From: Lepus europaeus
Lineage: Eukaryota > Chordata > Mammalia > Lagomorpha > Leporidae
Assembly (NCBI RefSeq): GCF_033115175.1
Contig: NC_084827.1
Coordinates: 143,585,701 to 143,649,700, forward strand
Reading direction: 5' to 3'
Length of the DNA stretch: 64,000 nt
This document shows positions 34,198 through 47,648 of the stretch, one piece after another (the first letter of the stretch is position 1; the number at the start of each line of letters is the position of its first letter). The translations under genes were made by a program, and so were the position numbers. The notes below the pieces were generated by a model. That model did no database searches, was not told the origin of the DNA, and saw only the letters and a program-made list of their open reading frames with translations.

Positions 34198-36318
34198 CTG
34201 GATAAAGTTTTAAAAAACAAGTTAAAAATAAAACCTACAGTTTAAAAAAAAGCCCAAAATGTCAGTGAAATATCACGAATTGCATATAGCCAATGTAAGA
34301 AATAATTCTTGTAACCAGATCCCTTCGTTAGCACACTCCCAGCTTTTAACAGAATCATTTTAACTTTTATGAATTGCCAACAAATTTAAAGTGTCAATAG
34401 CACAACCCTTACTTTTAAAACCTTTAGAAATAGCAATTTTTCCTTTAAACTTGAAAGACATAATAAAATTATATTTGTTTTTTAGCTGTCTAATTTGGGA
34501 CTGTGTTTTGTGTTACTTGTTTACACTTCCTGAGTCATATGACCACATCAAAAGTGGTATTTTGTTTTTTGTTTTTTTTTTTTTGTACACAGAACATTTC
34601 AATTATTTGAGGAATAACTCTGACCTTTTCTGATTCAGTCCAGTACTTTTGTTCTTAAATACTTCCTGTTCAAGCTGCAATTTAGTTTTCTAACTTGCTT
34701 AAGTTTGCATTCATTGTGGCTTCCTCAGGTTCATATTTCTAATGCAATTACATTTCTTGCAGCTCCTCACAATAAATATATGAAAGTAAGCATGTATTTT
34801 GGTGGTAGAGATGATGAGTAAATTTTATCACATGGTATACCAAGCTGATTTTTTTACTTTCTCTAGGAAGTCCACTTCTTTGTTTTCAGTTGAGTCTAGA
34901 TACTATTAAAATATAGGTGCTATAGGAATAGTAAAGCAATACCATTAAACAACAAAGATGGAATACTAATCACGTAAAAAATGTTTAATCCTGGAAAAAA
35001 GGAAATTGAAATTTTAGAAACAAACCCATTTTAAGAGGGCTTAAGGAAAAACAAGCTTTAAAAATATTTTGATTTGCAGATCTAGTTTTCAAATATGACT
35101 TACTTTCAGAATATTTTTTTATGCAATGCCAAAGATAGAGCTTTTGCTTTTGTTTCAAAATGTATATAAATGTTAAGAATTTCTAGTTTTCTTATGTCTC
35201 TTCAAAAAGTTGTATATAGAAAAAGGGACAACTACTCAGCCTTTAACCATGTTCTCTAAGGTCCAAAGATAAAAATATTTTTAAAGTTAAATAAAAATTT
35301 TAAAATGGCAATGGATTTAAAGATTAATGTGCTCCTGGCTCCTGGCTTTGGCAGCCATTTGGGGGGTGAACCAACGGAAGGAAGACCTTTCTGTCTCTCT
35401 CACTGTCTAACTCTGCCTGTCCAAAAAAAAAAAAAATAATTAATGTGCTGGCTGTTTTTAATGAATGCAAGAAGAACAAGTCAATGCATCTAATTCTTAC
35501 AGATGACCAGTTATATGAAGGTCATTTTATCTTTTCACGAATACAAAGATCAACAGACATTCCTTGTCTTCAAGGAATTTCTAATCTAGCTCCAAATGCG
35601 ATAATCATATTTTTAAACTCATTAATATTTTTTCTTAATTCTTCCACCAAAGAGAGGTATTACTGATTGATAATCAATATATTAATTTAGATATGAGAAA
35701 TACAACTATAAAAATGAAATTTGTTAATGCGCCACTTTCATTTTAATTGTGAATTTTATAATTTTCAAGTGTTCACTTTTAAACATTTGAACAAATTTAA
35801 TTACACATTGCGGTGCATACTACCAATATGGAAATTTAATGGATTTCAAACAAAGTCAGAAACACTAATTCAGACTGTATATAGAAAGATAATGTACAGA
35901 AAAGATATCATAGGTATTGAGAGTATTACATTTTTGATATTTAAAAAAATCTCTGTAATCTATTTTGGCTTTGAAACATACCACTTCTTGGTAAATACTT
36001 AAGTGACAATAAAAATGATCTAACAAAAACAATCAGGAATAATCTTTTTCCAGATATAAAATGTCTAATGACATAATTTATTAAAATAATCTACAGTATA
36101 ATATGTTTATTGTAAGTTGCCCTTTAAAAATAGGACTGTTAAATTTATGAGTTTGTCTAAGCATACTTTAAAGATGCATGAACACACATATATAAAAATA
36201 TCATACAAGACAGAATACGTATAACAAATATACTTTTGTACTTAAAAAATCACAGAAAGAATGAATGAAAAAGTATACATTTTATAAACAGCACATTACT
36301 GAAGTCTAAAAAGCTTAC
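34198..36318 (-). other. TYW5: TYW5 intron 7
   Basis: 2.1 kb, AT-rich. Apart from one truncated SINE I see no repeat or exon. Confidence 0.85.
35334..35438 (+). mobile_element. 5'-truncated CSINE
   Basis: Only the last about 105 bp of the element, yet flanked by a perfect 11-bp duplication attaatgtgct (35323-35333, 35439-35449). It was therefore inserted in this truncated form. Confidence 0.9.
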
Positions 36319-36435
36319 CAGGAATGAATAATACATCACCAGCTTTAAGGGAACATTCATACCTTCTGGCCTTGGAAAAGAGTGGATATTTAGCCAAATC
36401 TGGATTATCTATATTCAGCACTTCCGATTTAGTAC
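36319..36435 (-). CDS. TYW5: TYW5, coding exon 7
   Basis: 117 nt (2 + 38 codons + 1). It encodes [19 protein letters not shown] and then the JmjC strand [10 protein letters not shown]. Acceptor TTTGCAG, donor GTAAGC. The final G is completed by the last exon to give the Ala before LWFH. Confidence 0.95.
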
Positions 36436-36837
36436 CTGCAAAGTTCCAAAAAGGGATTATATAGACTGGGCTGTTAGAATTTTTTTTTAAATTACAAATA
36501 TAAATTTGAAAATTTATTCTTTTTAGTACAATAGAATTCCTGCACCCACACTGTGAGAATAATTACCATTCTCTTGAAACAATTAAGACAATTTTCAATG
36601 ACCCACTCTTTAATTATGACCATTGACACCCATGTTATATAATTAAGGGGATCTGAAAATCTTATTCTTCATATAGCATATCATTACATGTATACACACA
36701 CACAATAGAAAATACAGTACATCATAATTCGGAAGAAGTCCTAAAAGGATTTTTTTTTTTTAGAATAGAGAGGTTGCTCAAAAAGAATATTTGACTCTAG
36801 AAATATAAACCTAAAAAAAAAAAAAAAAAAACCCTAC

Positions 36838-36925
36838 CTGATAAATACAAATACTGTGCATCTCGAGGGCTGAACAGTACCGCACGCTTTTTTCCTGTCA
36901 CTTGTATTAAGAAGTTATCCATTAC
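36838..36925 (-). CDS. TYW5: TYW5, coding exon 6
   Basis: 88 nt (29 codons plus 1). It reads [20 protein letters not shown] and then RDAQYLYLS, a core beta-strand region of the JmjC barrel whose Asn and Lys are in the area used by family members for 2-oxoglutarate binding. Acceptor TTTTCAG, donor GTAGGG. Confidence 0.94.
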
Positions 36926-37477
36926 CTGAAAACCAGTTAGTACATTTATGGGTAAGCAGTATCTAAAATTCAAATAAACAGAACCAATAGCATTCTAAAC
37001 AGTTAATTGTAAACCCTATCCTTTAACGGGACTTAACATTACTTAAAACTATTATAATCACCCAGATCTAATAATGAAAATATTTGTATCCCACACATAA
37101 CTGTGCATCTATTGGAGATATTTCTGCAGTACTGGCATAAAATGGAAAAAATTAACAAATTAGGAAATACGAAATTAGGGAACTATTTGCCTATTCCCCA
37201 CCACTGACAGAATAGTTAAACCTCCTTGAGGCTCCCCAATGGTGAATATTTATTTTGTTTATCTGTCAACGAATAGTACACAAAGCCATCGTTTGACAAA
37301 AAAGTCAAAACACTTAGAAACATCAGGTGTAAGGAAAATACAAAGTGCTGCAGAAGCCACCATGAAACTCTTAATATATGTCCAATAATAATTTGGTTTT
37401 GGTAACTTGATTTTCAAATTATTTGTACAGAAATATAACTTGGACATTTTTCTTAATATACATTTTTAAATATTTAC

Positions 37478-37800
37478 CTTTTTAAGACTTTATTTGAAAG
37501 GCATGGCAAAAGTGAGAAAGAGATTCAGAAATGTCTACCATCCATTTGTACACCCTCCAAAAATCCCACAACAGCAGGGCTGGGCCAGGCTTAGGGCAGG
37601 AGCTTGGAATTTCATCCAGGTCTTCCATGTGGGTGGTAGGGAACCAAGTACTTAAGCCATTATCTGCTGCCTCCCAGGAAGGAGGCATTAGCAGAGAGCT
37701 GGATCATAAGCAGAGTAGATGGGACTCAAACTGACACTGCAATAGGAGATGCAGGCATACCAAGCGGCAGCTTAACCTGCTGTCCCACAATGTGTGCTCC
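37478..37800 (-). mobile_element. Old inverted SINE
   Basis: taagactttatttgaaaggcatgg at one end, gtcccacaatgtgtgctcc at the other. Confidence 0.7.
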
Positions 37801-38180
37801 TTCATATACTTATTAACAGAGCAATCTTAACTTCTTCCATGTATTCAAGTATACACTTTCTTTGTATAGTTTGTGAAAACTGTTAAATGGTAGAGGCACA
37901 TGATTCTCAGTGAAGAAATTGAGATATACACCAAGCAAGACATACTCATGATGATTTACATATCACTCCTACCTAAGCATTTCTCCTTTATATGTGTAAA
38001 CTTTATCTATGGAATTAAACTAGCATTACTTTAACTTACTTTTTAAGAACAGCTTTATATATTCAATTGTAACAAGGTAAAACTTAAAAGTCACAGAATT
38101 TAGTTAAAAATGTATTTTAAATTATCATATCAGTATCTCACCATTTTCATTCATGTAGATCCTTAAAAAAGAGAATATGC

Positions 38181-38814
38181 ACTAGTGCACTTGGGCCTCA
38201 TTCCTTTGTAATCATAACCTCTACTCTACCACCAATGGCTCTACTCCCAACCTGTGTGTACTGATGGTCCTCTTCCCCACTTAATGCTGTATAATGGTTC
38301 AAACCTGGTAAATGCCACTCTTAGGATCATTGGTTACTATCCTCACTCTGTCTTTTATGACCTTGTCTAAATATGATCAGAGTCGGCAAACTTGGAAGGC
38401 TTCCATAGCCTTGGCAACTCATGATGACAGCCTAGGATGGTTACTGGTGCCATAAACTAGAGTGTCAATTTGTTGGGTCAACAACAGGAGCCACTGTGCA
38501 CTTGCTCCTCATGTGGGATCTCTGTCCTTAATGTGCTGTACATTGTGATTTAATGCTATAACTAGTACTCAAACAGTATGTTTCACTTTGTGTTTCTATG
38601 TGGGTGCAAACTGTTGAAATCTTTATACTAAATTGATGTTCTGTATATAAAGAGAATTGAAAATGAATCTTGATGCAAATGGAAGGGGAGAGGGAGCGGG
38701 AGAGGGGAGGGTTGCGGGTGGGAGGGAAGTTATGGGAGGGGGAAGCCATTGTAATCCATAAGCTGTACACTGGAAATTTATATTCATTAAATAAAAGTTA
38801 AAAAAAAAAAAAAA
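38181..38814 (+). mobile_element. 5'-truncated rabbit L1 (3' UTR only)
   Basis: 634 bp flanked by duplication gagaatatgc (38171-38180, 38815-38824). It contains the L1 3' UTR, a GGGA/GGGAG-rich block, AATAAA and an A-tail. Anchors recognition of the other L1 tails in the window. Confidence 0.93.
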
Positions 38815-39633
38815 GAGAATATGCTAGGATTTCAAATCCATCTCATTTAATTACAGATTTCCTATGTGAAATTCCTCTTCAAGGGGTCTTCAACTGAATT
38901 ATAAAGTACGTGTATAAAGTATAATAATTTTACTCAGAAGTTTTTTAAAAATTCTATTATCTCTGGAAATCTATTAGGTATTGCTTTAGCTTCCTATGTT
39001 TCTCCATCTCCCAAGACCAAATCACATACTAGTTTTTTAAAACATTTTAAAAATACTTATGTATCTACTCACATACTTCAGCAAAAACAATTATAATGCC
39101 ATAAAATAAATCAAGATATTCCACACATCTTACTGCCCTATAAATACAGCACACATTTGATGTTCTCAAGGGATGGATATACTAAGAGCTTCTGATATCC
39201 TCAAATATGCTACAATTGGAAATGACTCTCTATAAGCTTCTTTCTCATAACAAAACTCTGGGTGGCTAGAGTCATGTGTAGCATTTACGTGTCCTCATCC
39301 CACAAGCGTACCACTTTTTCCAACTGAAAAATCTCCCCCATTATCTGTTTCTCACATGCAAAAGGAAAAAAAAAAAAACTTCATAAAACTTGGTGTGTGT
39401 GTGTAATGAATCAAGAATAAAACCACAGAAATAGAAATGTGAGAAACTAACCAGGCTTTGCTAAATAATTCATCTTTGATCACTGCCTTACAGAACACCT
39501 ATTTTTAAAACTCATGCTTCAGCAAATTACACAGCAAAGATCTATTTAGGGTAGCCAACAGAAACCATGATTTTTAAATCTATAAGTGCTAAAAATCTAC
39601 TGTAGCTTTAGATTTTTCATTTGTGTAACATAC

Positions 39634-39771
39634 GTCATAGTGAGTCCAAAGTTGTAATCCTGATGAGCTAATTCGAAAAACACTGGAAAAGAACTGCTCC
39701 TTTTTGAAGAAATTTGGAAACTTAATATCTGCTTCCAATAAAGGAAATTGTTTTCTGATATCTGCAACATC
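39634..39771 (-). CDS. TYW5: TYW5, coding exon 5 (iron-binding HxD)
   Basis: 138 nt, 46 codons, phase 0 to 0, donor GTATGT. It ends in LQLWTHYD: His160 and Asp162 form the HxD half of the Fe(II)-binding facial triad of the JmjC fold. Both residues are present, so the metal site is intact here. Confidence 0.95.
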
Positions 39772-39947
39772 CTGCATTAACAGAAACAGAAAAGCAAAAG
39801 GTTAGAGTAAAAATATCAGGAAATAATTTTGATGATAAACACAATATGGCATAATACATATTTTATCTAAGGCTGCCAACAGAAACCATGATATTGAGAA
39901 GAAATAAAGCAAAAATTTTGTTTATTGCTTTAAAATACTATGATGTG

Positions 39948-40250
39948 GAGGCTGGCGCTGTAGCACAGCAGGTTAAAGCCCTGGCCTGAAGCACAGGCAG
40001 CCCATATGGTCACCGTTTCTAGTCCCAGCTGCTCCTCTTCTCATCCAGCTCTCTGCTATGGCCTGGGAAAGCAGTAGAAGATAGCCCAAGGACTTGGGCC
40101 CCTGCACCCATGTGGGAGACCTGGAAGAAGCTCCTGGCTCCTGATTGGCGCAGCTCCGGCCATTGCAGCCATCTGGGGAGTGGACCAGCAGATGGCAGAC
40201 CTCTCTTTCTGTCTCTACCTCTCTGTAACTCTGTCTTTCAAAAAAAAATT
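39948..40250 (+). mobile_element. CSINE
   Basis: 11-bp duplication actatgatgtg at 39937-39947 and 40251-40261. Confidence 0.93.
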
Positions 40251-40285
40251 ACTATGATGTGATCATCTTCCAACACATAATCTTT

Positions 40286-40621
40286 TTTTTTTTTAAAGAT
40301 TTACTTATTTATTTGGAAGACAGAGTTAAAGAGAAGCAGAGAGAGAGAGAGAGAGAGAGAGAGGTCTTCTATCTGCTGTTTCACTCCCCAAATGGCCACA
40401 ACAGCCAGAGCTGGACCAATCTAAAGCCAGGAGTCAGGAGCTCCTTTCAGGTCTTCCACGTAGGTGCATGGGCCCAAGGACTTGGGCATCTTCTACTGCT
40501 TTCCCAGGCCATAGCAAAGACCTAGATAGGAATAGAGTAGCCAGGACTTGAACCCGTGCCCATATGGGATGCTGGCACTGCAGACGGTGGCTTTATACCC
40601 ACTACGCCACAGCACCAGCCT
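40286..40621 (-). mobile_element. CSINE
   Basis: 15-bp duplication caacacataatcttt at 40271-40285 and 40622-40636 (one mismatch); 36 bp from the oppositely oriented neighbour. Confidence 0.92.
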
Positions 40622-41143
40622 CAACACATGATCTTTATAATGAAGGAATAACAGACTATATAACAAGATTGCAGTTTCAGCAATATCACTATTGTTAACC
40701 TCAAAGTGCTTCATTAATACGAAGGTTCTTTCCACTTCAGGCAACAATTATACAACTGCCATCTACTTTAATACTAAGTATTAAAAATTCAGGAGAAAAT
40801 ACCTTGAATGTCATCAATTATGTAAAAATCTATGGGATCTATTGAGGGAGAAAAAAAGAGGGCAAAGAACTAAATAGTGACTTAAGGAAAAAAATGCAAT
40901 CTTTCTTGATCACGTTAGGAACACTGCAGCCATTTAATTTGAATAGACGTCAAAACTTATACAATGAGTTATTTAGGATTTTAAAAACTTATTTTAGATC
41001 AGTATTTTATTAACTGGATGGTTATCTGTGAAATATACAATGGAAGAGGTTTCTTACTGTGTAGAGTTTAGTTTACCTTTAACACTAAGATTCTATGGTT
41101 CTACTTGTAAACTAAGTAATCAATTTTTAAAGATTATCCTTCT

Positions 41144-41463
41144 GTGGCTGGCACCGTGGCGCACTAGGTTAATCTTCCTCCTGCGGTGCCGGCATCCCAT
41201 ATGGGTGCCGGTTCTAGTCCTGGCTGCTCCTCTTCAAATCCAGCTCTCTGCTATGGCCCAGGAGGGCAGTGGAAGATGGCCCAAGTCCTTGGGCCCCTGC
41301 ATGGGAGACCTGGAAGAAGCTCCTGGCTTCAGATTGGCACAGCTCTGGCCATTGTGGCCATTTGGGGAGTGAACCAAGGGAAGGAAGACCTTTCTCTCTA
41401 TCTTTCCCTCTCACTGTCTATAACTCTACCTCTCAAATAAATAAATAAAATCTTTGAAAAAAA
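41144..41463 (+). mobile_element. CSINE
   Basis: 11-bp duplication attatccttct / atgatccttct at 41133-41143 and 41464-41474 (one mismatch); TAAA-rich tail. Confidence 0.9.
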
Positions 41464-41621
41464 ATGATCCTTCTTTTCAGGTGTACAAATCTTCAAGAAA
41501 AGAATGAAAAAAGAATAAAACGGGTTATATGTCAGGCAAGAAGTATAAAAATTACAGTGCCAGTTAAAATATATATACTTATTTAGGTTTTAAGCAACTA
41601 TTTAAAATCCAGAATTCTTAC

Positions 41622-41666
41622 TTTTCTCGGATCTTCTCCAAGTGACCGCAGGTAGTATTTCTCATC
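41622..41666 (-). CDS. TYW5: TYW5, coding exon 4
   Basis: A 45-nt microexon, 15 codons (DEKYYLRSLGEDPRK), phase 0 on both sides, donor GTAAGA, acceptor AG at 41668-41667. It was placed because it joins the flanking exons in frame and matches the mammalian protein; it is too short to find by ORF length. Confidence 0.93.
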
Positions 41667-42339
41667 CTTAAACATTGCAAAGAAAAATCAACATCAGCAA
41701 TCATTTAAAAATATTAGGAGATAAAGTAGGAAGGAAATAAGTCTTAAAATATGACCCAGTTACTTAGCTTTCTAAAAAGTTCAATTATTTTAGCCTTTCT
41801 ACTAATGCTCTCTGGTGGCCATATGAAGAAATGCTCATATGCTACTTATAATAATCAGATCCACAAAACATTAGGAAATTAAATTCTAAAGGCAACACAC
41901 ACAAATTGTATATAGAGCCATAATGACTGACTTTATACTCTAAAATTACTTAGATTTTCTTAACAGTATCTTAACATTTAATAAAATAATTCCCAACTGC
42001 ATAGCACATACGATCTCAAAGTATTAAATTGAAACATCACATTTTACCCAGCTAAGCCTATCCTTGACCATATAAATTCTCATGCCAATCCTCAAAAGTC
42101 AACTCATGTATAAATCAAACATATCATTTCATCATAGTAAACTTAAACTGCTACTTTTGTACCTTACTCAGAGCTAAATAGGAAATTGAATTATAAAACA
42201 TTCACTGTTGCCTGCATTTTCTACAAGAATTAGAGAACACAGATAGGCTGGGTCAATACAAGGCGAATCCAATTCAAGAATATGAATTCTGCCCCTTTTA
42301 AACAAAGACAGAGATGTACTGCTTGGCCTCCCCTTGAAG

Positions 42340-42690
42340 AAAGGACCCACTATTTAGTCAGGAGTGTGATTAACTAAGAATTGTGAGCTGTTAACTTCTT
42401 CAGCTCCATCTTAGCATTTGAACCCTGGTCTTGTTCTTGGGGTGGTCCCAACCGATAACTGAGTAAGATGGTAAATGGCGTAGACATGGCCACCGTAAGC
42501 AGTGCTCCTCTGACCAGCAGTCTTGCTCAGGAGTTCCACAATGACCTGGCAGACTGTCCGATCTGTAGTTCTGAAGGCTCCTGCCTGCCCAATGCAGCTT
42601 TCTCTCCTTTCCTTCCACAGGTATGACTCTAAGATGCGTTCTGCACTCTAAATTCCATCTCAGTGTCTGCTTCCTGGAGGACTGAACTGA
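42340..42690 (-). repeat. Possible ancient MaLR/ERVL-type LTR remnant
   Basis: Minus-strand wording (gaagaagttaacagctcaca; aggaagcagacactgagatg) resembles old mammalian LTRs. Ends not found. Weak. Confidence 0.3.
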
Positions 42691-43265
42691 TGCTCCATCT
42701 TCGTCTTGTTTACATACTTTCCATATTTTTTCAACTTTAATCCTTCAACTTGTCTCTTTTGCTTCATTTCCTATATCATGGAATCTGTCTACTCATTACC
42801 CTTAGGAAAGTCTTGAAGGGCCACTGAAGACACAATGTTCAAAGCATGGCTACGAGTTCAAAAACCAGTTCTCCAGCACAGCTAATGCAATCAGTTCAGA
42901 GAAAGAATACAGATGGTAAATGTGTACGTCTTTTTAACTTGTAAAAATGGAATGGGTTTTAAATTCCTTTTGTATCAGATTATATAGTAGAGGGGGAACT
43001 GTATAAGGATACAATAAAAGGGAACAGATTAAAATTATTTTCATAAAAAAAAAGACACTCTAGTTGTAATACAAAATCATAGGCATACAGAGTTTATAGC
43101 GATCTTGGTAGTAATCTAGTGTTACCATTACCTATTGAGAACTGTGAAAATGCAACACCTTTTACAACCAAACTTCCAGGCCCAGCTGGCTCAAATGCAA
43201 ACAATTTTACTTAAAGCAGCAGCTTATTTTTAAAATGTGCATTTGAGGTAAAATAGTGCACTTTA

Positions 43266-43567
43266 AAAAAAATATTTATTTATTTATTTGAAAGTCAGAG
43301 TTACAGAGAGAGATCTTCGACCATTTATTCACTCCCCACATGGCCACAACAGCCGGGGCTGGGCCTGAAACCAGGAGCCTGGAGCCTGGAGCTTCTTCTG
43401 GGTTTTCCATGTGGGTGCAGGGGCCTGAGCACTTAGGCCATCCTCTGCTGCTTTCCCAGCTACACTAGTAGGAAGCTGGATCAGAAGTGGAGCAGCTGGG
43501 ACTCGAATCAGTGCCCATTGCCCACATCACAGGCACAGATTTAACCTGCTATGCCAATGCTGGCCTC
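43266..43567 (-). mobile_element. Old inverted CSINE
   Basis: aaaatatttatttatttatttgaaagtc to gctatgccaatgctggcct. Confidence 0.85.
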
Positions 43568-43594
43568 AACAGTATATTTTTTAAAAATGTATTT

Positions 43595-43919
43595 TTTTTT
43601 TACAGGCAGAGTGGATAGTGAGAGAGAGAGAGACAGAGAGAAAGGTCTTCCTTTTTGCCGTTGGTTCACCCTCTAATGGCCGCTGCGGCCGGCGCATTGT
43701 GCTGATCCGAAGCCAGGAGCCAGGTGCTTCTCCTGGTCTCCCATGCAAGTGCAGGGCCCGAGGACTTGGGCCATCCTCCACTGCCTTCCCGGGCCATAGC
43801 AGAGAGCTGGCCTGGAAGAGGGGCAACCGGGATAGAATCCGGCGCCCCGACCGGGACTAGAACCCGGTGTGCTGGCGCCGCAAGGCGGAGGATTAGCCTG
43901 TTAAGCCACGGCGCCGGCC
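43595..43919 (-). mobile_element. CSINE, young
   Basis: 12-bp duplication aaaaatgtattt at 43583-43594 and 43920-43931; head ggcgccg intact. Confidence 0.94.
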
Positions 43920-44767
43920 AAAAATGTATTTAACTATAATATCGAAGGCCTTATCTCAAGGTATGTAAGCCAAATTACTTAAAGCTGGACTATAATGTAA
44001 ATAACTAGAATTCTTTTGTACTTAATACTGAACAAATGTTACAGCAACACACACAGTAGGAATCATATTAACAGCTAACAATAAATTATGAAAGCAGTCC
44101 AATAGTAAATGACATATATGTAAAAATAATTCTCCAACAGCATTTAAATTTGCCATATCAGACTAAGCATGTTCAAAGAATGTAATGTTAATTGCTAATG
44201 TTTAATGATTTTCTACATATCACACAGCAGTACTTCACAGATTTTATTTAATTCTCATAAAAATCTTATGAAACAGGCACTATTATTACCCTTATTTTCT
44301 AGATACTGAGGCTCATAAAAATAATTTGGCAAAGGTTTGAGAGCTAATTCTGAACAACAGAGCTACAACCTATGGTGCATCCAACCAAATCTTATGAATG
44401 GCTATCACAGAATGCAATGGCTCTTGTAAATCAAATGTTCTTTTAGATTTGATAGTTGTTTTTAGCCGCTGTTCATACTCCTGGAAACTTTGCTCTTTAT
44501 TCTTTTTACTTTTCAACTATTGTGGGTAGTGGTGCATTAAACTTGTGACTATAGAGTGGACTGAAATTATGTATATGCAAAGGTTAAAGAAAAAAGGAAG
44601 GAGTGGGATTGAGGGAAGGAGAGAGGAAGTACGCTTATCTTCTTAGAATTGTACCTTTGAAATACATGAAATCTGTTCTCTTTATATTAATAAAAATAAA
44701 AAAATTAAAATATTCTTTTAAACAAAAATCCATTTAGTATACACATATAATTTAAAAAATTATTTAA

Positions 44768-45085
44768 GGGGCGGTCACTGTGGTGCAATGGGTTAAGCTG
44801 CCACATGGGATACTACATCCCATATGGGGGTACCTAATATTGAGTCCCATCTCTGCTTGGATTAAGCTTCCTGCTAAAGCACCAGAAGGCGGCAGACGAT
44901 GGCCCAAGAATTTGAGTTCTTGCCACCCACATGCGAGACCTGGATGGAGGTCCTGGCTCCAGGCACTGGCCTTGTCAGTCCCAGCTGTTCCAGTCATTTG
45001 AGAAGTGAATCAGCAGACAGAAGATCTGTCGCTCCCCTCTCTCTGTCACTCTGCCTTCCAAATAAATAAATAAAACTTTTTAAAA
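44768..45085 (+). mobile_element. Old CSINE just upstream (in intron) of TYW5 exon 3
   Basis: ggggcggtcactgtggtgca to aaataaataaataaaac, 20 bp from the exon 3 donor. Its tail lies in the intron and leaves the donor untouched. Confidence 0.85.
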
Positions 45086-45105
45086 AAACCGGTAAAAGCA
45101 ATTAC

Positions 45106-45175
45106 CTCTGAAATAAAGAATTCTTTATGCTTTTCTTCAGCTGCTCTCTGGACCAACTCATCAAAAGGTAAAGTT
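45106..45175 (-). CDS. TYW5: TYW5, coding exon 3
   Basis: 70 nt. The first base completes the split Arg codon 78; 23 codons follow (TLPFDELVQRAAEEKHKEFF and ISE). The acceptor is preceded by TTTATTTCAG and the donor is GTAATT. A charged helix is likely. Confidence 0.93.
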
Positions 45176-47186
45176 CTGAAATAAACAAAAAAGAGTAACT
45201 GGTCTTAGTAACAGGTAAACTAGTATTAATCTAATTGCTACACATATAGGCTTGTTGAGTGGGAAATGACTTTTGTTTCAGAGTATCCTAATTTTTATTA
45301 TGATCTATTATGTGGAATTCTAAATTTTTAAAATTCATTTACCAGTATATTTATTTGACCTCAGTTATCTGATGTTTTGGAATTAAAGAGTTTTAAATCT
45401 ATGGTACAAATGGGTCCTTATGACTCTATACGCTTCTATTCCAAGTTATTGTGATAAATCTTGTGATAAATGAGACAAACTATGCTACTTCACAGGAGAC
45501 AGTGGGCAAAAGACCCAGTGAAGATCAAGCCCTATGAATACTATCCTTTGCCCTCCCCTTCCTCCGATATTCACACCTTTCTATACCAATTCATGCTTCT
45601 GCAACACCAGAACCCAGAAGCCAGCAATATGGCTTGCATCCAACCACGTTATCCCCTGTCATTTTATTTTAATGTTCTGAGGAAAAATAGCCCAAAAGAA
45701 TTTCAGCAAAGTGACCAATTTTTTTTCTTCAAAATTTCTGCCCAAATAGCTGTGTCCTTCCATTCTAAAGAACAGGGCTAGACAATGTAGAAGCAAGGTT
45801 TTTTTTTTTTTTCCTTTACATCCCACTCTTGAGCCTAGAAGGCTATCTTTTCTCCAAGTACCATCTTCTCCCTTCAGCTCTGAACACAAAAGTACTATTA
45901 TATACATGCAGATGACACTGTATCAGTAACAAGACCATGAAGTACTCAAAAGCTTCTGTCAAAGGTCTCTCCTGTACTCCCCACTGCACTCTGGCCTCTG
46001 AACATCTGAGTAGCAGCTGCAATCGTTTCCGTCTTACTATCAAGTATCTTCCTACTTGAAACCTGTACTGAGGAACTAGAAAGATTCAGCAAAATTAGTT
46101 TCTCCTTCTCCATGAGGTGAACTTGGGCTAGATGCTTTTCCCCAGTTTTCTTAGAAATACACTTGGTAGATAAATGTGGAATGTCAACTCTATCAGGCAA
46201 CCTTCTTCCTAAAATGACCCTGGATTGGTTAACTATGTTTGCACCAGAAGGCCTCTGAGAGCACCATTAAATACTTGCTAGGAAGCAGAGGATTTGGCTT
46301 TCCTGTGTGCAGTGTAACTCCCAGAACTCAGTATGGTCCTTGAAGGAACCTAGAAGCCAAGTTCATGGACTGTTTCAAGCTACTGGTTTTTGTGAATCAT
46401 GTGGCTTACCTTAGCTAGGGGGTTTCTGTACCACACCCATAGTCTTGTTCTCTTAGAATAAAGTTGCAGCTTGGTGAGTCAAAAAAATGGGCCTTGGATT
46501 TGTATAAAGATTTCCACAGACACTATCCTGCTAGAATGCTATTTCCTGCTTTGTATCCTCCAAAGCTAAGTGACTCTGTGCCAGGTTGTGGACAGGCATG
46601 TAATCTGGGTGTTGAGTGTCAATGTGAACTTGGAGCCACTGCTGTAATTATGTAGAGTAAGCACTGCAGGAGAGAAAGGTGGAGTCTGCTAACTATGCAG
46701 ACTAATGCAGGGTTCTGTCTACCACTTTCAATTCTGAACAATTGTAATACAACAAAAATTTACTTGCCAACTTCATATTTAACGTTTTCCATCTCAGACC
46801 TCATCACATACCTTCATTCCTACCAAGCCATCTTTGTAGAATTTGGGCCAGTGGGGAAGCTTATCTGGCCCACAGCTACCTCTGTTACTGCTACAGTTGC
46901 CCACACTAGCTTTCCTACCAGGGAGAACACAGGAATGCTTCAAGGCCTTTACAAATAAAGGGCAGAATGGTGATCCCCAAAGAGTAGAGACAGTCCAGAG
47001 TAGCAGAACCGGAGTGCTGTCAGCAACCTTCTCCTCTAGGTGTTAATACCTATCAGAGCTTCTGCTAGACCCAGGGGAGGGGGAGTTCCTTGGCCTTGAG
47101 GTTTTAACTATCCTACACATGCTTCAAAAAGTAGGGCATCTGCTATGAAAATACCATTTGGCATTCAGAGCAGTAAGGGAGATAGT

Positions 47187-47432
47187 ATTAAAGAGGGGTT
47201 AAGATCATGGGCTCCAAGGAGTCAGGCAAATTTGAGTATACACTCTGAGTTTCATCATTTTAACTAATATGATCCTGAATGTTACTAACTATTTTTAGGA
47301 ATTTATTTTCTTATAAGTGAAATGACCATAAATAAGATCTGCCTCACAGACTGACGACTAAATGAGTAATATAATCTAGAATGCTTGGCACAGGGTTTGG
47401 TATACATACAATAAGTGTTCAGTAAAGGACAA
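47187..47432 (+). mobile_element. MIR
   Basis: agaggggttaagatcatggg ... aatgcttggcacagggtttg ... aataagtgttcagtaaa follows the MIR consensus layout; ancient. Confidence 0.8.
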
Positions 47433-47648
47433 ATGGTGAGGATCACAACAATGTTAATGTACTCTTTAGCAGCATGCACGTAGTCAATAATGTTTAAAAT
47501 AAGAAGGAAAAAAGCTCTACAGTCCTTTCCATTCTGGAAAGGCTATTTTACAAAGTCAAGGTGAAGACTAATGAAAATATGAAAGCCAGATGATGACACG
47601 AATTACACAATAGGATAGGTAGAAGCAGCAAAGCTCATGAGATTCTGG

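Larger units (their letters stand above)
36926..39633 (-). other. TYW5: TYW5 intron 5
   Basis: Holds an old SINE (37478-37800) and an L1 tail (38181-38814). 36926-37477 and 38825-39633 show nothing recognisable. Confidence 0.85.
41667..45105 (-). other. TYW5: TYW5 intron 3
   Basis: 41667-42340, 42700-43265 and 43932-44767 are AT-rich with no clear repeat, except a possible MIR/L2 piece near 44240-44380. SINEs are listed separately. Confidence 0.85.

Noticed and set aside
45470-46200. Possible processed pseudogene in TYW5 intron 2
   Set aside because: Several short open frames occur on both strands, but none shows a recognisable protein, A-tail or duplication.
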